DNA of 64,000 nucleotides, from positions 124,001 through 188,000 of the forward strand of contig NZ_JAERWK010000008.1 in assembly GCF_016918035.1 (NCBI RefSeq), read 5' to 3'. This document shows, in pieces, positions 52,531 through 62,028 of the stretch; position 1 is the first letter of the stretch, and each line of letters opens with the position of its first letter. This DNA comes from Nakamurella leprariae (GTDB lineage Bacteria; Actinomycetota; Actinomycetes; Mycobacteriales; Nakamurellaceae). The notes beneath the pieces are model-generated. The model had not been told where the DNA came from. It searched no databases and saw nothing but the letters and a program-made list of their open reading frames with translations. Both the position numbers and the translations under genes were made by a program.

Positions 52531-53430
52531 TCAGACCGGGACGAGCACGCTCAGCAGCAGCCAGCAGACCACCGCGGACGGCAGCAGCGAATCGAGCCGG
52601 TCCATGATCCCGCCGTGGCCGGGCAGCAGCCGGCCCATGTCCTTGACGCCGAGGTCGCGCTTGATGAGCGACTCGGCCAGGTCGCCACCGGTGGCCACCA
52701 CGGCCAGCACCGCTCCCAGCACGGCCCCCTGCCACCAGGGGTGGTCCAGCATCAGCGCCACCGAGAGCGAGCCGCCGATCATGGCGACCAGGACCGACCC
52801 GCTGAAACCCTCCCAGGACTTCTTGGGCGAGATCGACGGCGCCATCGGGTGCCGTCCGAAGAACACCCCGGCCGCGTACCCGCCGGTGTCCGAGCAGACC
52901 ACCACGATGAGGAAGGTGAGCACCCGCTGGCTGCCGTCGGCGGGCGCCACCATCAGGGTGGCGAACGAGGCGAACAGCCCCAGGTAGACGACCAGGAACA
53001 CCGACGCCGCCACGTCGGACAGGTAGCGCACCGAGCCGCGACGGAAGCGCCAGGCCAGGCAGGCCAGCGCGGTGACGACCACCCCGACGACCTGCGCAGT
53101 GTGCCCGTAGGGCCAGGCCAGCGCGATGGTGGCCAGCGAGCCGACGGCGATGGGCAGCCAGCTGATGGTGATGTTGCGGGCCGAGGCCAGGGTGCCGCGC
53201 AGCTCCCAGACCGAGGCGGCCACGGCGAGGCCGATGATCCCGACGAACAGCTGCCGGAACAGCAGCAGCGAGCCGACGATGAGCGCACCCAGCCCCAGCC
53301 CGACCCCGATGGCCATGGGCAGGTTCCGGCCGGCGCGGGAGCCGCCGACCAGGCCGGCGTCGGCGTCGGCCGCGGGCGGCCCCACGGGCAGGGGGTGGGA
53401 GCCGCCCTCCGCGGAGGGTGCGTCGCTCAT
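52531..53430 (-). CDS. cdsA: Phosphatidate cytidylyltransferase
   Basis: 299 residues from the ATG at 53430. Makes CDP-diacylglycerol from phosphatidate and CTP in the membrane. Eight or so membrane segments follow a ~35-residue soluble head. The catalytic region SPKKSWEGFSG and the CDS signature GDLAESLIKRDLGVKDMGRLLPGHGGIMDRLDS are complete. The start shares one base with the frr stop (TGATG). Confidence 0.95.
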   Translation of the reverse strand: MSDAPSAEGGSHPLPVGPPAADADAGLVGGSRAGRNLPMAIGVGLGLGALIVGSLLLFRQLFVGIIGLAVAASVWELRGTLASARNITISWLPIAVGSLATIALAWPYGHTAQVVGVVVTALACLAWRFRRGSVRYLSDVAASVFLVVYLGLFASFATLMVAPADGSQRVLTFLIVVVCSDTGGYAAGVFFGRHPMAPSISPKKSWEGFSGSVLVAMIGGSLSVALMLDHPWWQGAVLGAVLAVVATGGDLAESLIKRDLGVKDMGRLLPGHGGIMDRLDSLLPSAVVCWLLLSVLVPV

Positions 53431-53996
53431 CAGACTTCGAGCAGCTCCGCTTCCTTGTGCTTGACCAGGTCGTCGATGGAGGCGACGAACCGGTCCGTGA
53501 GGCTCTGCAGCTCCTTCTCGGCGCGGGACACCTCGTCCTCGCCGGCCTCGCCGTCCTTGACGATGCGATCCAGCTCCTCCTTGGCCCGCCGGCGCACGTT
53601 GCGGATGGCCACTCGGGCGTCCTCGCCCTTGCCGCGTGCCTGCTTGCCCAGGTCCCGGCGGCGCTCCTCGGTCAGCTGCGGGAACACCACCCGGATGATG
53701 TTGCCGTCGTTGCCCGGGTTGATGCCGAGATCGGAGTCCCGGATCGCCTTCTCGATGGCCTGCAGCTGCGAGGCGTCGTACGGCTTGATGACGGCCATCC
53801 GGGCCTCGGGCACGGTGATGGTGGCCATCTGCGGCAGCGGGGTCGGCGCGCCGTAGTAGTCGATCATGACCCGGTTGAACGTGTTCGGGTTCGCCCGGCC
53901 GGTGCGCAGCGTGGCCAGGTCCTCCTTGACCCGCGCGACCGCCTTCTCCATCCGGTCCTCGGCGTCCAGCAGCGCGGTGTCGATCTCGTCGCTCAC
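53430..53996 (-). CDS. frr: Ribosome recycling factor
   Basis: 188 residues from the GTG at 53996, overlapping the pyrH stop in GTGA and preceded by GGAAGGA. Splits post-termination ribosomes with [28 protein letters not shown], the hinge region and [25 protein letters not shown] are strongly conserved. The extended frame upstream overlaps pyrH and is not used. Confidence 0.97.
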   Translation of the reverse strand: MSDEIDTALLDAEDRMEKAVARVKEDLATLRTGRANPNTFNRVMIDYYGAPTPLPQMATITVPEARMAVIKPYDASQLQAIEKAIRDSDLGINPGNDGNIIRVVFPQLTEERRRDLGKQARGKGEDARVAIRNVRRRAKEELDRIVKDGEAGEDEVSRAEKELQSLTDRFVASIDDLVKHKEAELLEV

Positions 53997-54766
53997 GGGT
54001 GGTTCCTTCCGGTCGGGGTGTGCACCAGCGTGCCGATGTCCTCGCCCGCGACCGCGCGCGCGATGTTGCCGTCGCGGAGCAGGTTGAAGACGATGATGGG
54101 CATCGAGTTGTCCATGCACAGGCTGAACGCGGTCGCGTCGGCCACCTGCAGACCGCGCTCGAGCACCTCACGGTGGGTGATCTCGGCGAACATCGTCGCG
54201 TCCGGGAAGACCCGCGGATCGCGGTCGTAGACGCCGTCCACCGCCTTGGCCATGAGCACCACCTCGGCGTGGATCTCCAGCGCGCGCTGGGCGGCGGTGG
54301 TGTCGGTGGAGAAGAACGGCATGCCGACCCCGGCCCCGAAGATGACGACGCGGCCCTTCTCCAGGTGCCGGATGGCGCGGCGCGGGATGTACGGCTCGGC
54401 GACCTGCCCCATGGTGATGGCGGTCTGCACGCGGGTGTCGATGCCGTGCTCGCGCTCCAGGAAGTCCTGCAGCGCCAGGCAGTTCATCACGGTGCCGAGC
54501 ATGCCCATGTAGTCGGACCGGGAGCGGTCCATGCCCTCCTCGGAGAGCTGCGCGCCGCGGAAGAAGTTGCCGCCACCGATGACCACACCGATCTGCACGC
54601 CGTCCGCGGCGACCTCGGCGATCTGGCGGGCGACCTCCTTGACGACCGCCGGGTCCACACCGACCTGGCCGCCGCCGAACATCTCACCGCCGAGTTTGAG
54701 CATCACCCGGCGGAAGGGCCGGCGTACCGGATCCCGATCGGTGGCGTCCTCGTTGGTCAGGCTCAT
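53993..54766 (-). CDS. pyrH: Uridylate kinase
   Basis: 257 residues, amino acid kinase fold. Phosphorylates UMP to [44 protein letters not shown], and [20 protein letters not shown] form the nucleotide and UMP sites. GGGGGAG precedes the ATG. Separated from tsf by a terminator-like pair of hairpins, so it likely has its own promoter as well. Confidence 0.97.
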   Translation of the reverse strand: MSLTNEDATDRDPVRRPFRRVMLKLGGEMFGGGQVGVDPAVVKEVARQIAEVAADGVQIGVVIGGGNFFRGAQLSEEGMDRSRSDYMGMLGTVMNCLALQDFLEREHGIDTRVQTAITMGQVAEPYIPRRAIRHLEKGRVVIFGAGVGMPFFSTDTTAAQRALEIHAEVVLMAKAVDGVYDRDPRVFPDATMFAEITHREVLERGLQVADATAFSLCMDNSMPIIVFNLLRDGNIARAVAGEDIGTLVHTPTGRNHP

Positions 54767-54812
54767 CGGCTCCCCCTGCGGCCTCGTACGACTGCTGCAC
54801 CGGACCGGCGGT

Positions 54813-54832
54813 GCCGCCGGACGTCCGGCGGC
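54813..54832. terminator. 20-bp palindrome between tsf and pyrH
   Basis: gccgccggacgtccggcggc is a perfect inverted repeat located 47 bp upstream of the pyrH start. It may add to termination after tsf or act as an operator for pyrH. Confidence 0.5.
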
Positions 54833-54846
54833 GGACCGGCGGCGGG

Positions 54847-54878
54847 ACCGCGGTCGACACCCATCCGGGTCGACCGCG
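54847..54878 (-). terminator. Terminator hairpin after tsf
   Basis: Arm ccgcggtcgac (54847-54857) pairs with gtcgaccgcgg (54868-54878), 11 bp with a 10-nt loop, starting 16 nt after the tsf stop on the minus strand. Confidence 0.7.
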
Positions 54879-54894
54879 GCCCCGACCGGCGCGA

Positions 54895-55719
54895 TCAGGC
54901 GGTGCCGACCTCGAACCGGACGAAGTCGGTGACCGACACGCCGGCGGCCTCGAGCACCTTGCCCACGGTCTGCTTGCTGTCCCGCACGGACGGCTGCTCG
55001 ACCAGGACGGCCTCCTTGTAGAAGCCGTTGACGCGACCCTCGACGATCTTGGGCAGCGCCGCCTCCGGCTTGCCCTCCTCGCGGGCGGTCGCCTCGGCGA
55101 TGCGCCGCTCGGACTCCAGCACGTCGGCCGGGACCGCGTCCCGGGAAACGTACCGGGCCTTGAGCGCGGAGATCTGCATGGCCGCACCCCGGGCCGCCTC
55201 GGCGGCCTCGTCACCGGCGCCGGTGTATCGGACCAGCACGCCGATCGACGGCGGCAGGTCGGCCGAGCGCTTGTGCAGGTAGACGGCGGTGTCGCCGTCG
55301 TACTTCACGGCCTGCTTGAGAACGAGCTTCTCGCCGATCTTGGCCGAGAGCGCCGCGATGGCGTCCTCGACGGTGCCGCCGGCCAGCGGCGCGGCCAGCA
55401 CCGCGGTCACGTCGACCGGGCCGGAGACGCCGGCGGCGGCCTCGGCGATCGAGGCGCCCAGCTGCTGGAACTCGTCGTTCTTGGCCACGAAGTCGGTCTC
55501 GGAGTTCAGCTCGATCAGCGCGTTGCCACTGGTCGCGACCAGGCCCTCGGCCGTGGTGCGCTCGGCGCGCTTGCCCACGTCCTTGGCCCCCTTGATGCGG
55601 AGGTACTCCACGGCCTTGTCGAAGTCGCCCTCGGACTCCAGGGCCTTCTTGCAGTCCATGAAGCCGGCACCGGTCAGCTCGCGGAGACGCTTGACGTCAG
55701 CGGCGCTGTAGTTCGCCAT
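54895..55719 (-). CDS. tsf: Elongation factor Ts
   Basis: 274 residues from the ATG at 55719 ([27 protein letters not shown]), with AAAGG ~10 nt upstream. GDP-GTP exchange factor for EF-Tu. The core sequence [15 protein letters not shown] is present. Follows rpsB by 107 bp, which contains a GC-rich inverted repeat (gcgggcc/ggcccgc at ~55770-55808) that may attenuate. Confidence 0.97.
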   Translation of the reverse strand: MANYSAADVKRLRELTGAGFMDCKKALESEGDFDKAVEYLRIKGAKDVGKRAERTTAEGLVATSGNALIELNSETDFVAKNDEFQQLGASIAEAAAGVSGPVDVTAVLAAPLAGGTVEDAIAALSAKIGEKLVLKQAVKYDGDTAVYLHKRSADLPPSIGVLVRYTGAGDEAAEAARGAAMQISALKARYVSRDAVPADVLESERRIAEATAREEGKPEAALPKIVEGRVNGFYKEAVLVEQPSVRDSKQTVGKVLEAAGVSVTDFVRFEVGTA

Positions 55720-55826
55720 GTTCGGCGTGCCTTTCTGGTTGCTCGGGATGTTCGGTCGTGCTGGCGGGCGCGGGCCCGTCGCGATCACGTGGATCACGAC
55801 CGGCCCGCACCCGGCTCAGCGACAGC

Positions 55827-56747
55827 TCACGCGGTGGGCGCGTCGGTCTCGACACCGCTCTGCTCGTCGGCCACCACGGGAGCGACACCCTCGGCCGCGT
55901 CGGCCTGGACCTCGATGATCGCCTCGGCGCCGGACTCACCCTCGGCACGCACGTCGGTCGGCGCGTCGGCAGGCGCGGCGGCCGCGTCGGCGGTCAGGAA
56001 TTCGCGCTCCCACTCGGCCAGCGGCTCCTCGCCGGCGTCGACCGCGGCGCCGGTCCCACCGGAGCGGGCCAGCAGACCCTCGGCCACGGCCTCGGCCACG
56101 ACCTTGGTCAGCAGCGCGGCGGAGCGGATGGCGTCGTCGTTGCCCGGCACCGGGTAGTCGACCTCGTCGGGATCGCAGTTGGTGTCCAGCACCGCGACGA
56201 CGGGGATGTTCAGCTTGCGAGCCTCGCCGACGGCGATGTGCTCCTTCTTGGTGTCGACGATCCAGACCGCCGACGGGACCTTGGCCATGTCCCGGATGCC
56301 GCCCAGGGTCTTGGACAGCTTCTCCTTCTCGCGGGTCAGCAGCAGGACCTCCTTCTTGGTGCGTCCCTCGAACTCACCGGAGGTCTCCATGGCCTCGAGG
56401 TCCTTGAGGCGCTGCAGCCGCTTGTGCACGGTGGAGAAGTTGGTCAGCATGCCGCCCAGCCAGCGCTGGTTCACGTAGGGCATGTTCACCCGGGTGGCCT
56501 GCTCGGCGATGGCCTCCTGGGCCTGCCGCTTGGTGCCGACGAACAGCACGGTCCCGCCGTGGGCCACGGTCGCCTTGATGAACTCGAAGGCCCGGTCCAC
56601 GTAGGACAGCGTCTGCTGCAGGTCGATGATGTAGATGCCGTTGCGCTCGGTGAGGATGAAGCGCTTCATCTTCGGGTTCCAGCGCCGGGTCTGGTGCCCG
56701 AAGTGCACGCCCGCATCGAGCATCTGGCGCATGGTGACGACAGCCAT
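55827..56747 (-). CDS. rpsB: 30S ribosomal protein S2
   Basis: 306 residues from the ATG at 56747, GGAAGG 7 nt upstream. Core S2 (residues 1-~230: [65 protein letters not shown]). A C-terminal acidic/Ala-rich tail of ~75 residues is longer than in E. coli S2, as in several actinobacteria. Leader of about 250 nt upstream. Confidence 0.97.
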   Translation of the reverse strand: MAVVTMRQMLDAGVHFGHQTRRWNPKMKRFILTERNGIYIIDLQQTLSYVDRAFEFIKATVAHGGTVLFVGTKRQAQEAIAEQATRVNMPYVNQRWLGGMLTNFSTVHKRLQRLKDLEAMETSGEFEGRTKKEVLLLTREKEKLSKTLGGIRDMAKVPSAVWIVDTKKEHIAVGEARKLNIPVVAVLDTNCDPDEVDYPVPGNDDAIRSAALLTKVVAEAVAEGLLARSGGTGAAVDAGEEPLAEWEREFLTADAAAAPADAPTDVRAEGESGAEAIIEVQADAAEGVAPVVADEQSGVETDAPTA

Positions 56748-57000
56748 GGTCGTCCTTCCTGGAGGCATGCTGCCGCGCCCCGACGCGCCGACCGGCACGA
56801 CCGGGCCCCGCGACAGCGGGTTCGGTTGTCGCCGTCGACCGGTGGTCGGCGGCCCTGACGCCTTCGGCGGCACCGCCCGGGGACACCGGGACCTCGGTGC
56901 GCGCCGGCCGCGGGAACCCGGCCGGCCGTCGAGCGGCCGTCCGGATCGGTGCGGATCCAAGGCGTGCGAAGTCGGCCGGTCACAGACCAGCCGCACGTCG

Positions 57001-57006
57001 ATGCTA
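57001..57006 (-). promoter_or_regulatory. Candidate -10 (TAGCAT) of rpsB
   Basis: TAGCAT on the minus strand, ~254 nt before the rpsB ATG. The leader between is rich in inverted repeats and could fold; autoregulation by S2 is known in other bacteria. The -35 is unclear. Confidence 0.35.
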
Positions 57007-57044
57007 CCCGATCCCGTGCGTCCTCCCGGCCGCCCGGGCGACCC

Positions 57045-58517
57045 TCAGACGACGAGCCGGGTGGGCCCGTGCAGGTCGTCCCGGGCGCGGGGTCCGGCGG
57101 TGATCGACGTGTAGGCCTCGACCAGCGCGGTCACCGCCGCGGTGAGCGGGGCCGGCGGCAGCACGTACGGCACCCGCAGCCAGCGCTCGAACGCGCCATC
57201 GACCCCGAACCGCGGACCGGCCGAGACGACGACGCCGTGCTCCAGCGCCGCCTGGGCCAACCGCGACGAGACCGCCGCCGGCAGCCGCACCCACGCGGCC
57301 ATGCCACCGGTCCCGGGAGTGGCGACCCAGTCCGGCGCCTGGTCGGCCAGCGCCCGGACCAGCGCCGACCGCTGCCGGGACAGCAGGTCGCGACGGCGGG
57401 CCAGCAGGTCGTCCAGGCCGGCCAGCGCGAGCGCGGCGACCAGCTGCTCGAGCGGCGGCGCCCCCAGGTCGCGGGCCACCCGGGCCGCGGCCAGCCGGGT
57501 GATGACCGACTCGTCGGCGCGCACCCAGCCGATGCGCAGGCCACCCCAGATCGCCTTGGACGCGGAGCCCACGGTCACCGCCGGCCCGAAGGCGGCCATC
57601 GGCGGCGGGGCGGGCTCGTCCAGCCAGAGTTCGGTCATCGTCTCGTCGACGATGAGGGTCGTCCGGGCGTCCCGGGCCAGCTGGTGCATCGCCCGGCGTC
57701 CCGCCACCGGCAGGCACAGTCCGGTCGGGTTGTGGAAGTCGGCGACCAAGTAGGCGGCCGACGGCGAGGTCTGCCGGATCGCCGCCCGCCACCCGTCCAG
57801 GTCCCAGCCGACCGGGGCGTCGGGCTCGGCCCGCAGACCGACCGGCACCGGGCGGGCCCCGGCCGCGGCGAGCGCGCCGAGCGCGTGCGGGTAGGTCGGG
57901 TGGTCGATGACCACCCGCTGGCCGGGTGCGAGCAGCACCGAGAAGACCAGGCCCAGCGCCTGCTGGGCGCCCGCGGTGACCAGGATCTGCTCGGGCCGGG
58001 TGGGCAGACCACGCCCGGTGAACCGGTCCGCGACGGCCCGTCGCAGTTCCGGCACCCCGGCCAGGTCCATGCCGTGCCCGGCCAGGTACGGGGCCAGCTG
58101 CGGCACCGCCTCGGCGTACCAGCCGGCCAGCTCCGGTGGGGCGGCCATGGCCGCCACCGACAGGTCGATGGGAGCAGCGCCGGAGGCGGTGCGGCCCGCC
58201 GGCACCAGGAGTCCCACCGGGGTGGCCGGGGCGGCCGGCAGGGTCACCGTGCTGCGGGCGCCACGCCGCGAGTCGAGGTACCCGTCCTCGCGCAGCGCCG
58301 CATAGGCGGCGGTGACGGTGGACCGGCTCACCCCGAGCCGGGCGGCCACGTCCCGCTCCCCGGGCAGCGACACCCCGGCCGGCAACCGGCCGTCGCGGGC
58401 GAGCACCACCACCTGGTCGGCCAGCGCACGGAAGGCGGGCCGCCGGCCGCCCTCCGCGGACCGCCAGTCCCCCAGCAGCCGGACGAACGAGGTCGACCCC
58501 ACGGTGCGCGTGTTCAC
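57045..58517 (-). CDS. MocR-type (GntR-aminotransferase) transcriptional regulator
   Basis: 490 residues from the GTG at 58517 (MNTRTVGSTSFVRLLGDW). A GntR winged helix (FRALADQVVVLARDGRLPAGVSLPGERDVAARLGVSRSTVTAAYAALREDGYL) is joined to a fold-type I aminotransferase domain with PLP lysine in VGSASKAIWGGLRIGW and the aspartate in ADFHNPTG. MocR proteins sense amino acid or vitamin B6 metabolism. Repeated ACCAGTCCAGT sites lie at its promoter, indicating autoregulation or control of the divergent side. No ribosome binding site; probably leaderless. Not linked to pdxST, so the PdxR role is unproven. Confidence 0.9.
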   Translation of the reverse strand: MNTRTVGSTSFVRLLGDWRSAEGGRRPAFRALADQVVVLARDGRLPAGVSLPGERDVAARLGVSRSTVTAAYAALREDGYLDSRRGARSTVTLPAAPATPVGLLVPAGRTASGAAPIDLSVAAMAAPPELAGWYAEAVPQLAPYLAGHGMDLAGVPELRRAVADRFTGRGLPTRPEQILVTAGAQQALGLVFSVLLAPGQRVVIDHPTYPHALGALAAAGARPVPVGLRAEPDAPVGWDLDGWRAAIRQTSPSAAYLVADFHNPTGLCLPVAGRRAMHQLARDARTTLIVDETMTELWLDEPAPPPMAAFGPAVTVGSASKAIWGGLRIGWVRADESVITRLAAARVARDLGAPPLEQLVAALALAGLDDLLARRRDLLSRQRSALVRALADQAPDWVATPGTGGMAAWVRLPAAVSSRLAQAALEHGVVVSAGPRFGVDGAFERWLRVPYVLPPAPLTAAVTALVEAYTSITAGPRARDDLHGPTRLVV

Positions 58518-58560
58518 CAGTCCAGTATCGGCCAGCTGGACCTGTCCTGACCAGTCCAGT
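58516..58560. promoter_or_regulatory. MocR promoter with direct-repeat operators
   Basis: ACCAGTCCAGT occurs at 58516-58526 and 58550-58560 (34 bp apart). On the minus strand TGGTCA and GATACT, 18 bp apart, form a plausible promoter with GATACT 8 nt before the GTG. Direct repeats on one helix face suit a MocR dimer. Confidence 0.6.
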
Positions 58561-58577
58561 GAGGGGACAGTCGAGCC

Positions 58578-58760
58578 ATGACCCGCTCCGACCCTCGCGC
58601 CTCCCGGTCCGCGGTGCGCGCGACGCAGCGCCGCGCCGCGACGCGGCACCCCCTGCAATCGTTGATCTCTCGGTTCGGGTCGGACGGCCCGTCGGCGCGC
58701 GACACCGACCGGGCCGCCGCGGACCTGCGCGCCGTCCGGGACCACCAGTCCAGTTGGTGA
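58578..58760 (+). CDS. Possible small basic protein, divergent from the MocR gene
   Basis: 60 residues (MTRSDPRASRSAVRATQRRA start), ATG preceded by GAGGGG 11 nt upstream. Arg-rich first half, then SLISRFGSDGPSARDTDRAAADLRAVRDHQSSW. No family recognised. It lies between copies of the ACCAGTCCAGT motif and its last codons overlap the third copy. Could be a real target of the regulator or a chance frame. Confidence 0.3.
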   Translation: MTRSDPRASRSAVRATQRRAATRHPLQSLISRFGSDGPSARDTDRAAADLRAVRDHQSSW

Positions 58761-58770
58761 CCACTGGACC
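58744..58770. promoter_or_regulatory. Third ACCAGTCCAGT site with an inverted half
   Basis: ACCAGTCCAGT at 58744-58754 is followed by CCACTGGACC at 58761-58770, a near inverted copy. It lies 100 bp before the M23 gene start, so the regulator may also act on that gene. Confidence 0.5.
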
Positions 58771-58870
58771 GGCCTGACCTGGCCGCTCCGGTCCGTCCCC
58801 AGGCCCGAACTGTCCACAGCGGTGCCGATCGCGCTGGACCGACCGCGGGCGAACAGCTGGACTGCCAGGC

Positions 58871-59491
58871 GTGCGTGCATCTCGGTGGTCCCCCGCCCGG
58901 TCGCGTCGCGTGCTCGTCGTCGCTGCCCTGACCGGTGTGCTGGCGCTGGCCCCGTCCCCCGCCGCAGCGCTGGGCGTCGCTCTGTCGTCGGCTCCGGGCC
59001 CGGGCGGTGCCGCAGCGATGTCGGCGGCGATGTCGGCGGCGGCGCCCGAGCCGGCCGCGCTGGTGTCGCCGCTGGTCTCGCTGCCGCTGGCCGGTCCGGC
59101 GACCGTGCTGATGCCGTTCGGCGATCCGGCGCACCGCTACGCGCCCGGTCACCGCGGTGTCGATCTGGCCGCGCCCGCGGGTGCGTCGGTGCTGGCCGCC
59201 GCGGACGGGGTGGTCACGTTCGCCGGACCGGTGGCCGGGCGGCCGGTGCTGACCGTGCGGCACGACTCCGGGCTGCGGTCCAGCTTCGAGCCGGTGACGG
59301 CCACGGTCGCCACGGGGTCCCGCGTCAGCCGCGGTCAGGTCCTCGGCACGCTGGTGGGGGCCGGGCACGCGTCGTGCGCTCCGGCGTCCTGCCTGCACTG
59401 GGGCGTCCGGCTGCCGGACGACACCTACCTGGACCCGATGGCGCTGCTGACCGGGTGGCGGGTGCGGTTGTGGCCGTGGGCGGACCGCTGA
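58871..59491 (+). CDS. M23-family (LytM-like) peptidase-fold protein, secreted
   Basis: 206 residues. Signal peptide (RRVLVVAALTGVLALAPSPAAA, 1-~33), Ala-rich linker, then a LytM domain. Zinc ligands H94 and D98 (GHRGVDLAAP) and H176 are present, but the first His of the HxH motif is C174 (CLHWGVR). VRHDSGLRSSFEPV is the usual central strand. Either a peptidoglycan endopeptidase with an altered active site or a non-catalytic amidase activator. Sits beside rpsB and xerC as in mycobacteria. GTG start. Confidence 0.88.
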   Translation: MRASRWSPARSRRVLVVAALTGVLALAPSPAAALGVALSSAPGPGGAAAMSAAMSAAAPEPAALVSPLVSLPLAGPATVLMPFGDPAHRYAPGHRGVDLAAPAGASVLAAADGVVTFAGPVAGRPVLTVRHDSGLRSSFEPVTATVATGSRVSRGQVLGTLVGAGHASCAPASCLHWGVRLPDDTYLDPMALLTGWRVRLWPWADR

Positions 59492-59500
59492 CCTGGCCGG

Positions 59501-60508
59501 TCATGCCCGGGGATGGGCCTGCCGATAGACGGCGGTGAGGCGTTCCGCCGACACGTGGGTGTAGCGCTGGGTGGTGGCCAGGCTGGAGTGGCCGAGCAAC
59601 TCCTGGACGGTGCGCAGGTCGGCACCGCCGGCCAGCAGGTGGGTGGCCGCGGTGTGCCGCAGGCCGTGCGGCGCCAGCTCCGGGGCGCCCGGCACCGCAG
59701 CGGTCCGCCGGTGCACCACGGTGCGCACGGTCCGCGGATCGATCCGGGCTCCGCGCCGCCCCAGGAACACCGCCGGGCCGGAGCGATCGGTGACCAGGCG
59801 CGGTCGACCGTCCCGCAGCCAGGTGTCCAACGCCCGGCCGGCCGGCGTACCGAACGGCACGGTGCGCTGCTTGTCGCCCTTGCCGAGCACCCGGACCACC
59901 CGATGCTCGGCGTCGATGTCCCCCAGGTCCAGGCCGGTCAGCTCGGCGACGCGGATGCCGGTGGCGTACAGCAGTTCCATGACCGCGCGGTCACGCAGCT
60001 CGAGCGCCGCGTCGACCGGGTCGGGCTCAGGCCCGACGTCCCCGGTCCCGCCCTCGCCCGGCGCGGTGGCCGGTGCGGGAGCGAGCAGCTGGTCGGCCTG
60101 GTCCAGTCGCAGCACCGACGGCAGGGTGCGACCGCCGCCGGGTGCGGTGAGCCGCGCGCCGACGTCGGTGGGCAGCAGCTCGGCGTCGGCCGCCCACGCG
60201 GTGAACGAGCGGGCGGCGGCGACCCGGCGGGCGAGCGACGACCGGGCCGCCCCGGCGGTGCGCATCCGGGCCAGCCAGCTGCGCAGCACGGTCAGGTCGA
60301 GCGCCGCCAGGTCGTCCCGCCCGGGTCGGTCGCTGCCGCGGTAGCGGCCGACATGCTCCAGCAGCGCGGCGATGTCGGCCGTGTACGCGGCCACGCTGGC
60401 GGCGGACAGCCCGCGCTCGTGCCGCAGGTGCCGGCACCACCGCTCGACGGCGTCCCGCAGCGGCCCGTCCAGCGCGGCCAGGCGCTGCTCGGTCGACGGC
60501 CGCGTCAT
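59501..60508 (-). CDS. xerC: Tyrosine recombinase XerC
   Basis: 335 residues. N-terminal SAM-like core-binding domain ([29 protein letters not shown]), then the catalytic domain with Arg in [13 protein letters not shown], Lys in [12 protein letters not shown], HxxR in [12 protein letters not shown], the second His in [15 protein letters not shown] and the Tyr nucleophile in RYTHV. Resolves chromosome dimers at dif with XerD. A ~25-residue insertion ([21 protein letters not shown]) lies between the domains. Core gene by context (dprA-comM neighbourhood), not a phage integrase. Confidence 0.93.
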   Translation of the reverse strand: MTRPSTEQRLAALDGPLRDAVERWCRHLRHERGLSAASVAAYTADIAALLEHVGRYRGSDRPGRDDLAALDLTVLRSWLARMRTAGAARSSLARRVAAARSFTAWAADAELLPTDVGARLTAPGGGRTLPSVLRLDQADQLLAPAPATAPGEGGTGDVGPEPDPVDAALELRDRAVMELLYATGIRVAELTGLDLGDIDAEHRVVRVLGKGDKQRTVPFGTPAGRALDTWLRDGRPRLVTDRSGPAVFLGRRGARIDPRTVRTVVHRRTAAVPGAPELAPHGLRHTAATHLLAGGADLRTVQELLGHSSLATTQRYTHVSAERLTAVYRQAHPRA

Positions 60509-60536
60509 CGCGGTGCACCCGCCACGTCGGAGCCGA

Positions 60537-60830
60537 TCAGGCCGGCCGGGCCCGCGCGGAGCGGTTCTCGGCGATGGCGTTCTCCACCCGGTCGAGCAGC
60601 AGCCGCTGCTCCTCGGCCGGACGCCCGGCGTCCGGGTCGACCTCCCGCAGCCGGGCCACCGCCTCGGCCAGCTCGGCCTGCACGGTCAGCAGCACGCCGT
60701 GGTCGGCGTCCAGCCGTTCCGGGCCGGCGGTCTCCGGGTCGCGGTGCTCGACCACGTCCAGGATCTTGCGGATCTCCTCGAGGTCGGGTCCCTCGGGCGG
60801 CCCGGACGACGGTGACAGCGGCTCAGCCAT
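60537..60830 (-). CDS. Small acidic helical protein of unknown function
   Basis: 97 residues from the ATG at 60830 ([10 protein letters not shown]), with AGGG ~9 nt upstream; ATG 60836 adds two residues. Predicted mostly helical ([51 protein letters not shown]), no membrane segment. It lies between dprA and xerC on the same strand with short gaps, so it is part of the operon. No family recognised. Confidence 0.65.
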   Translation of the reverse strand: MAEPLSPSSGPPEGPDLEEIRKILDVVEHRDPETAGPERLDADHGVLLTVQAELAEAVARLREVDPDAGRPAEEQRLLLDRVENAIAENRSARARPA

Positions 60831-60840
60831 GGGCATGACC

Positions 60841-62028
60841 CTACCGAGCGTGACGGTCGGCGCGCCGCCACAACGGGCCGTCACGTTCCGCCAGTCCGGC
60901 GAGTTCCAGCACGGCCAGCGCGGCCACCACGGTCGCGCCGGGGAGCGCCGACTCCACGACGAGGTCGGCGGCGGGCACGCTGCGCCGGGCGGGCAGCGCC
61001 TCGTGCACCCGCGCCACCTCGGGATCCAGCCCGTCGGTGGGATGCCGCGGGTCCCGACCCACTCCGATCGGCGGGACCGGGTCCGCCGCCGCGATGCCGA
61101 TCGCCGTCAGCACACCCGCGCCGTCGGTCACCAACTGGGCGAACCGGTCGGCCAGCAACAGGTGGCAGCCGACGGACAACGCGCTGGTCACCGGACCGGG
61201 CACCGCCATCACCAGCCGCCCCAACTGACCGGCGGCCGCGGCGGTGGACAGGGTGCCCGACCGGCGCCCGGCCTCGACCACGACGGTGCCGGCGGCGAGC
61301 GCGGCGATGAGCCGGTTGCGGACCAGGAAGCGGTGCCGGGCCGGCACTCCGCCCGGCGGGTACTCGCTGACCACCGTGCCGGCGGCGGCGATCTCCTCGA
61401 GCAGTCGGGCGTTGGCCGCCGGGTAGGCCCGGTCGATCCCACAGGCCAGCACGGCGACGGTGCGGCCCCCGCCGAGCAGCGCGGCCTGGTGGGCCGCCGT
61501 GTCCACGCCGAACGCGGCCCCGGACACCACCACCGCGCCGGCCGCGGCCACCGCCGCGCTGATCTCCCCCGCGACCCGCCGGCCGTACCCGGTGCACGCC
61601 CGGGACCCGACCATCGTCACCGCCCGGTCGGGCACACCGGTCAGCGGCAACCCGCGCAGCCACAGGCCGACCGGTGCGGCCGCCCCGCTGACTCCACGGG
61701 CCGCGGCCAGCGGGAAGGCGACGAACGCGGCGGTCGGCCACTCCGCATCGCCGGCACCGACGATCCGGGCGCCCACCGCGGCCCCGGTGTCCAGGTCGGC
61801 GTCGGCCCGCGCGTCCAGGGCCGACGGGTCGAGGTCGGCCAGCCGGGCCCGGGTCGCCGCTCGGACCGCGGCCGGAGCCGAACGGTCCCGGACCGCGGCC
61901 CAGGCGTCGACGGCACCGACCCGCTCGACGAACTGCACGACCGCGCCGGCCGGCGGCTCCGCGGCCCGGACCAGTCCGGCCAGCGCTCGCCGGAGCGGCG
62001 AGTCGCCACCGGTGCCCGACCCGCTCAC
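60841..62028 (-). CDS. dprA: DNA-processing protein DprA
   Basis: 395 residues from the GTG at 62028, overlapping the comM stop in GTGA. Rossmann-like core with MVGSRACTGYGRRVA, VSGAAFGVDTAAHQAAL, FLVRNRLIAALAAGTVVVEAG and SGTLSTAAAAGQLGR, followed by a C-terminal winged-helix part (VHEALPARRSVPAADLVVESALPGATVVAALAVLELAGL). Loads RecA on single-stranded DNA during transformation. Whether the host is competent is unknown. Confidence 0.94.
   Translation of the reverse strand: MSGSGTGGDSPLRRALAGLVRAAEPPAGAVVQFVERVGAVDAWAAVRDRSAPAAVRAATRARLADLDPSALDARADADLDTGAAVGARIVGAGDAEWPTAAFVAFPLAAARGVSGAAAPVGLWLRGLPLTGVPDRAVTMVGSRACTGYGRRVAGEISAAVAAAGAVVVSGAAFGVDTAAHQAALLGGGRTVAVLACGIDRAYPAANARLLEEIAAAGTVVSEYPPGGVPARHRFLVRNRLIAALAAGTVVVEAGRRSGTLSTAAAAGQLGRLVMAVPGPVTSALSVGCHLLLADRFAQLVTDGAGVLTAIGIAAADPVPPIGVGRDPRHPTDGLDPEVARVHEALPARRSVPAADLVVESALPGATVVAALAVLELAGLAERDGPLWRRADRHAR

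Noticed and set aside
59501..60508. Tyrosine recombinase as a sign of an integrated element
   Set aside because: Context (yraN-comM-dprA-xerC) and sequence fit chromosomal XerC; no att repeats or phage genes nearby.
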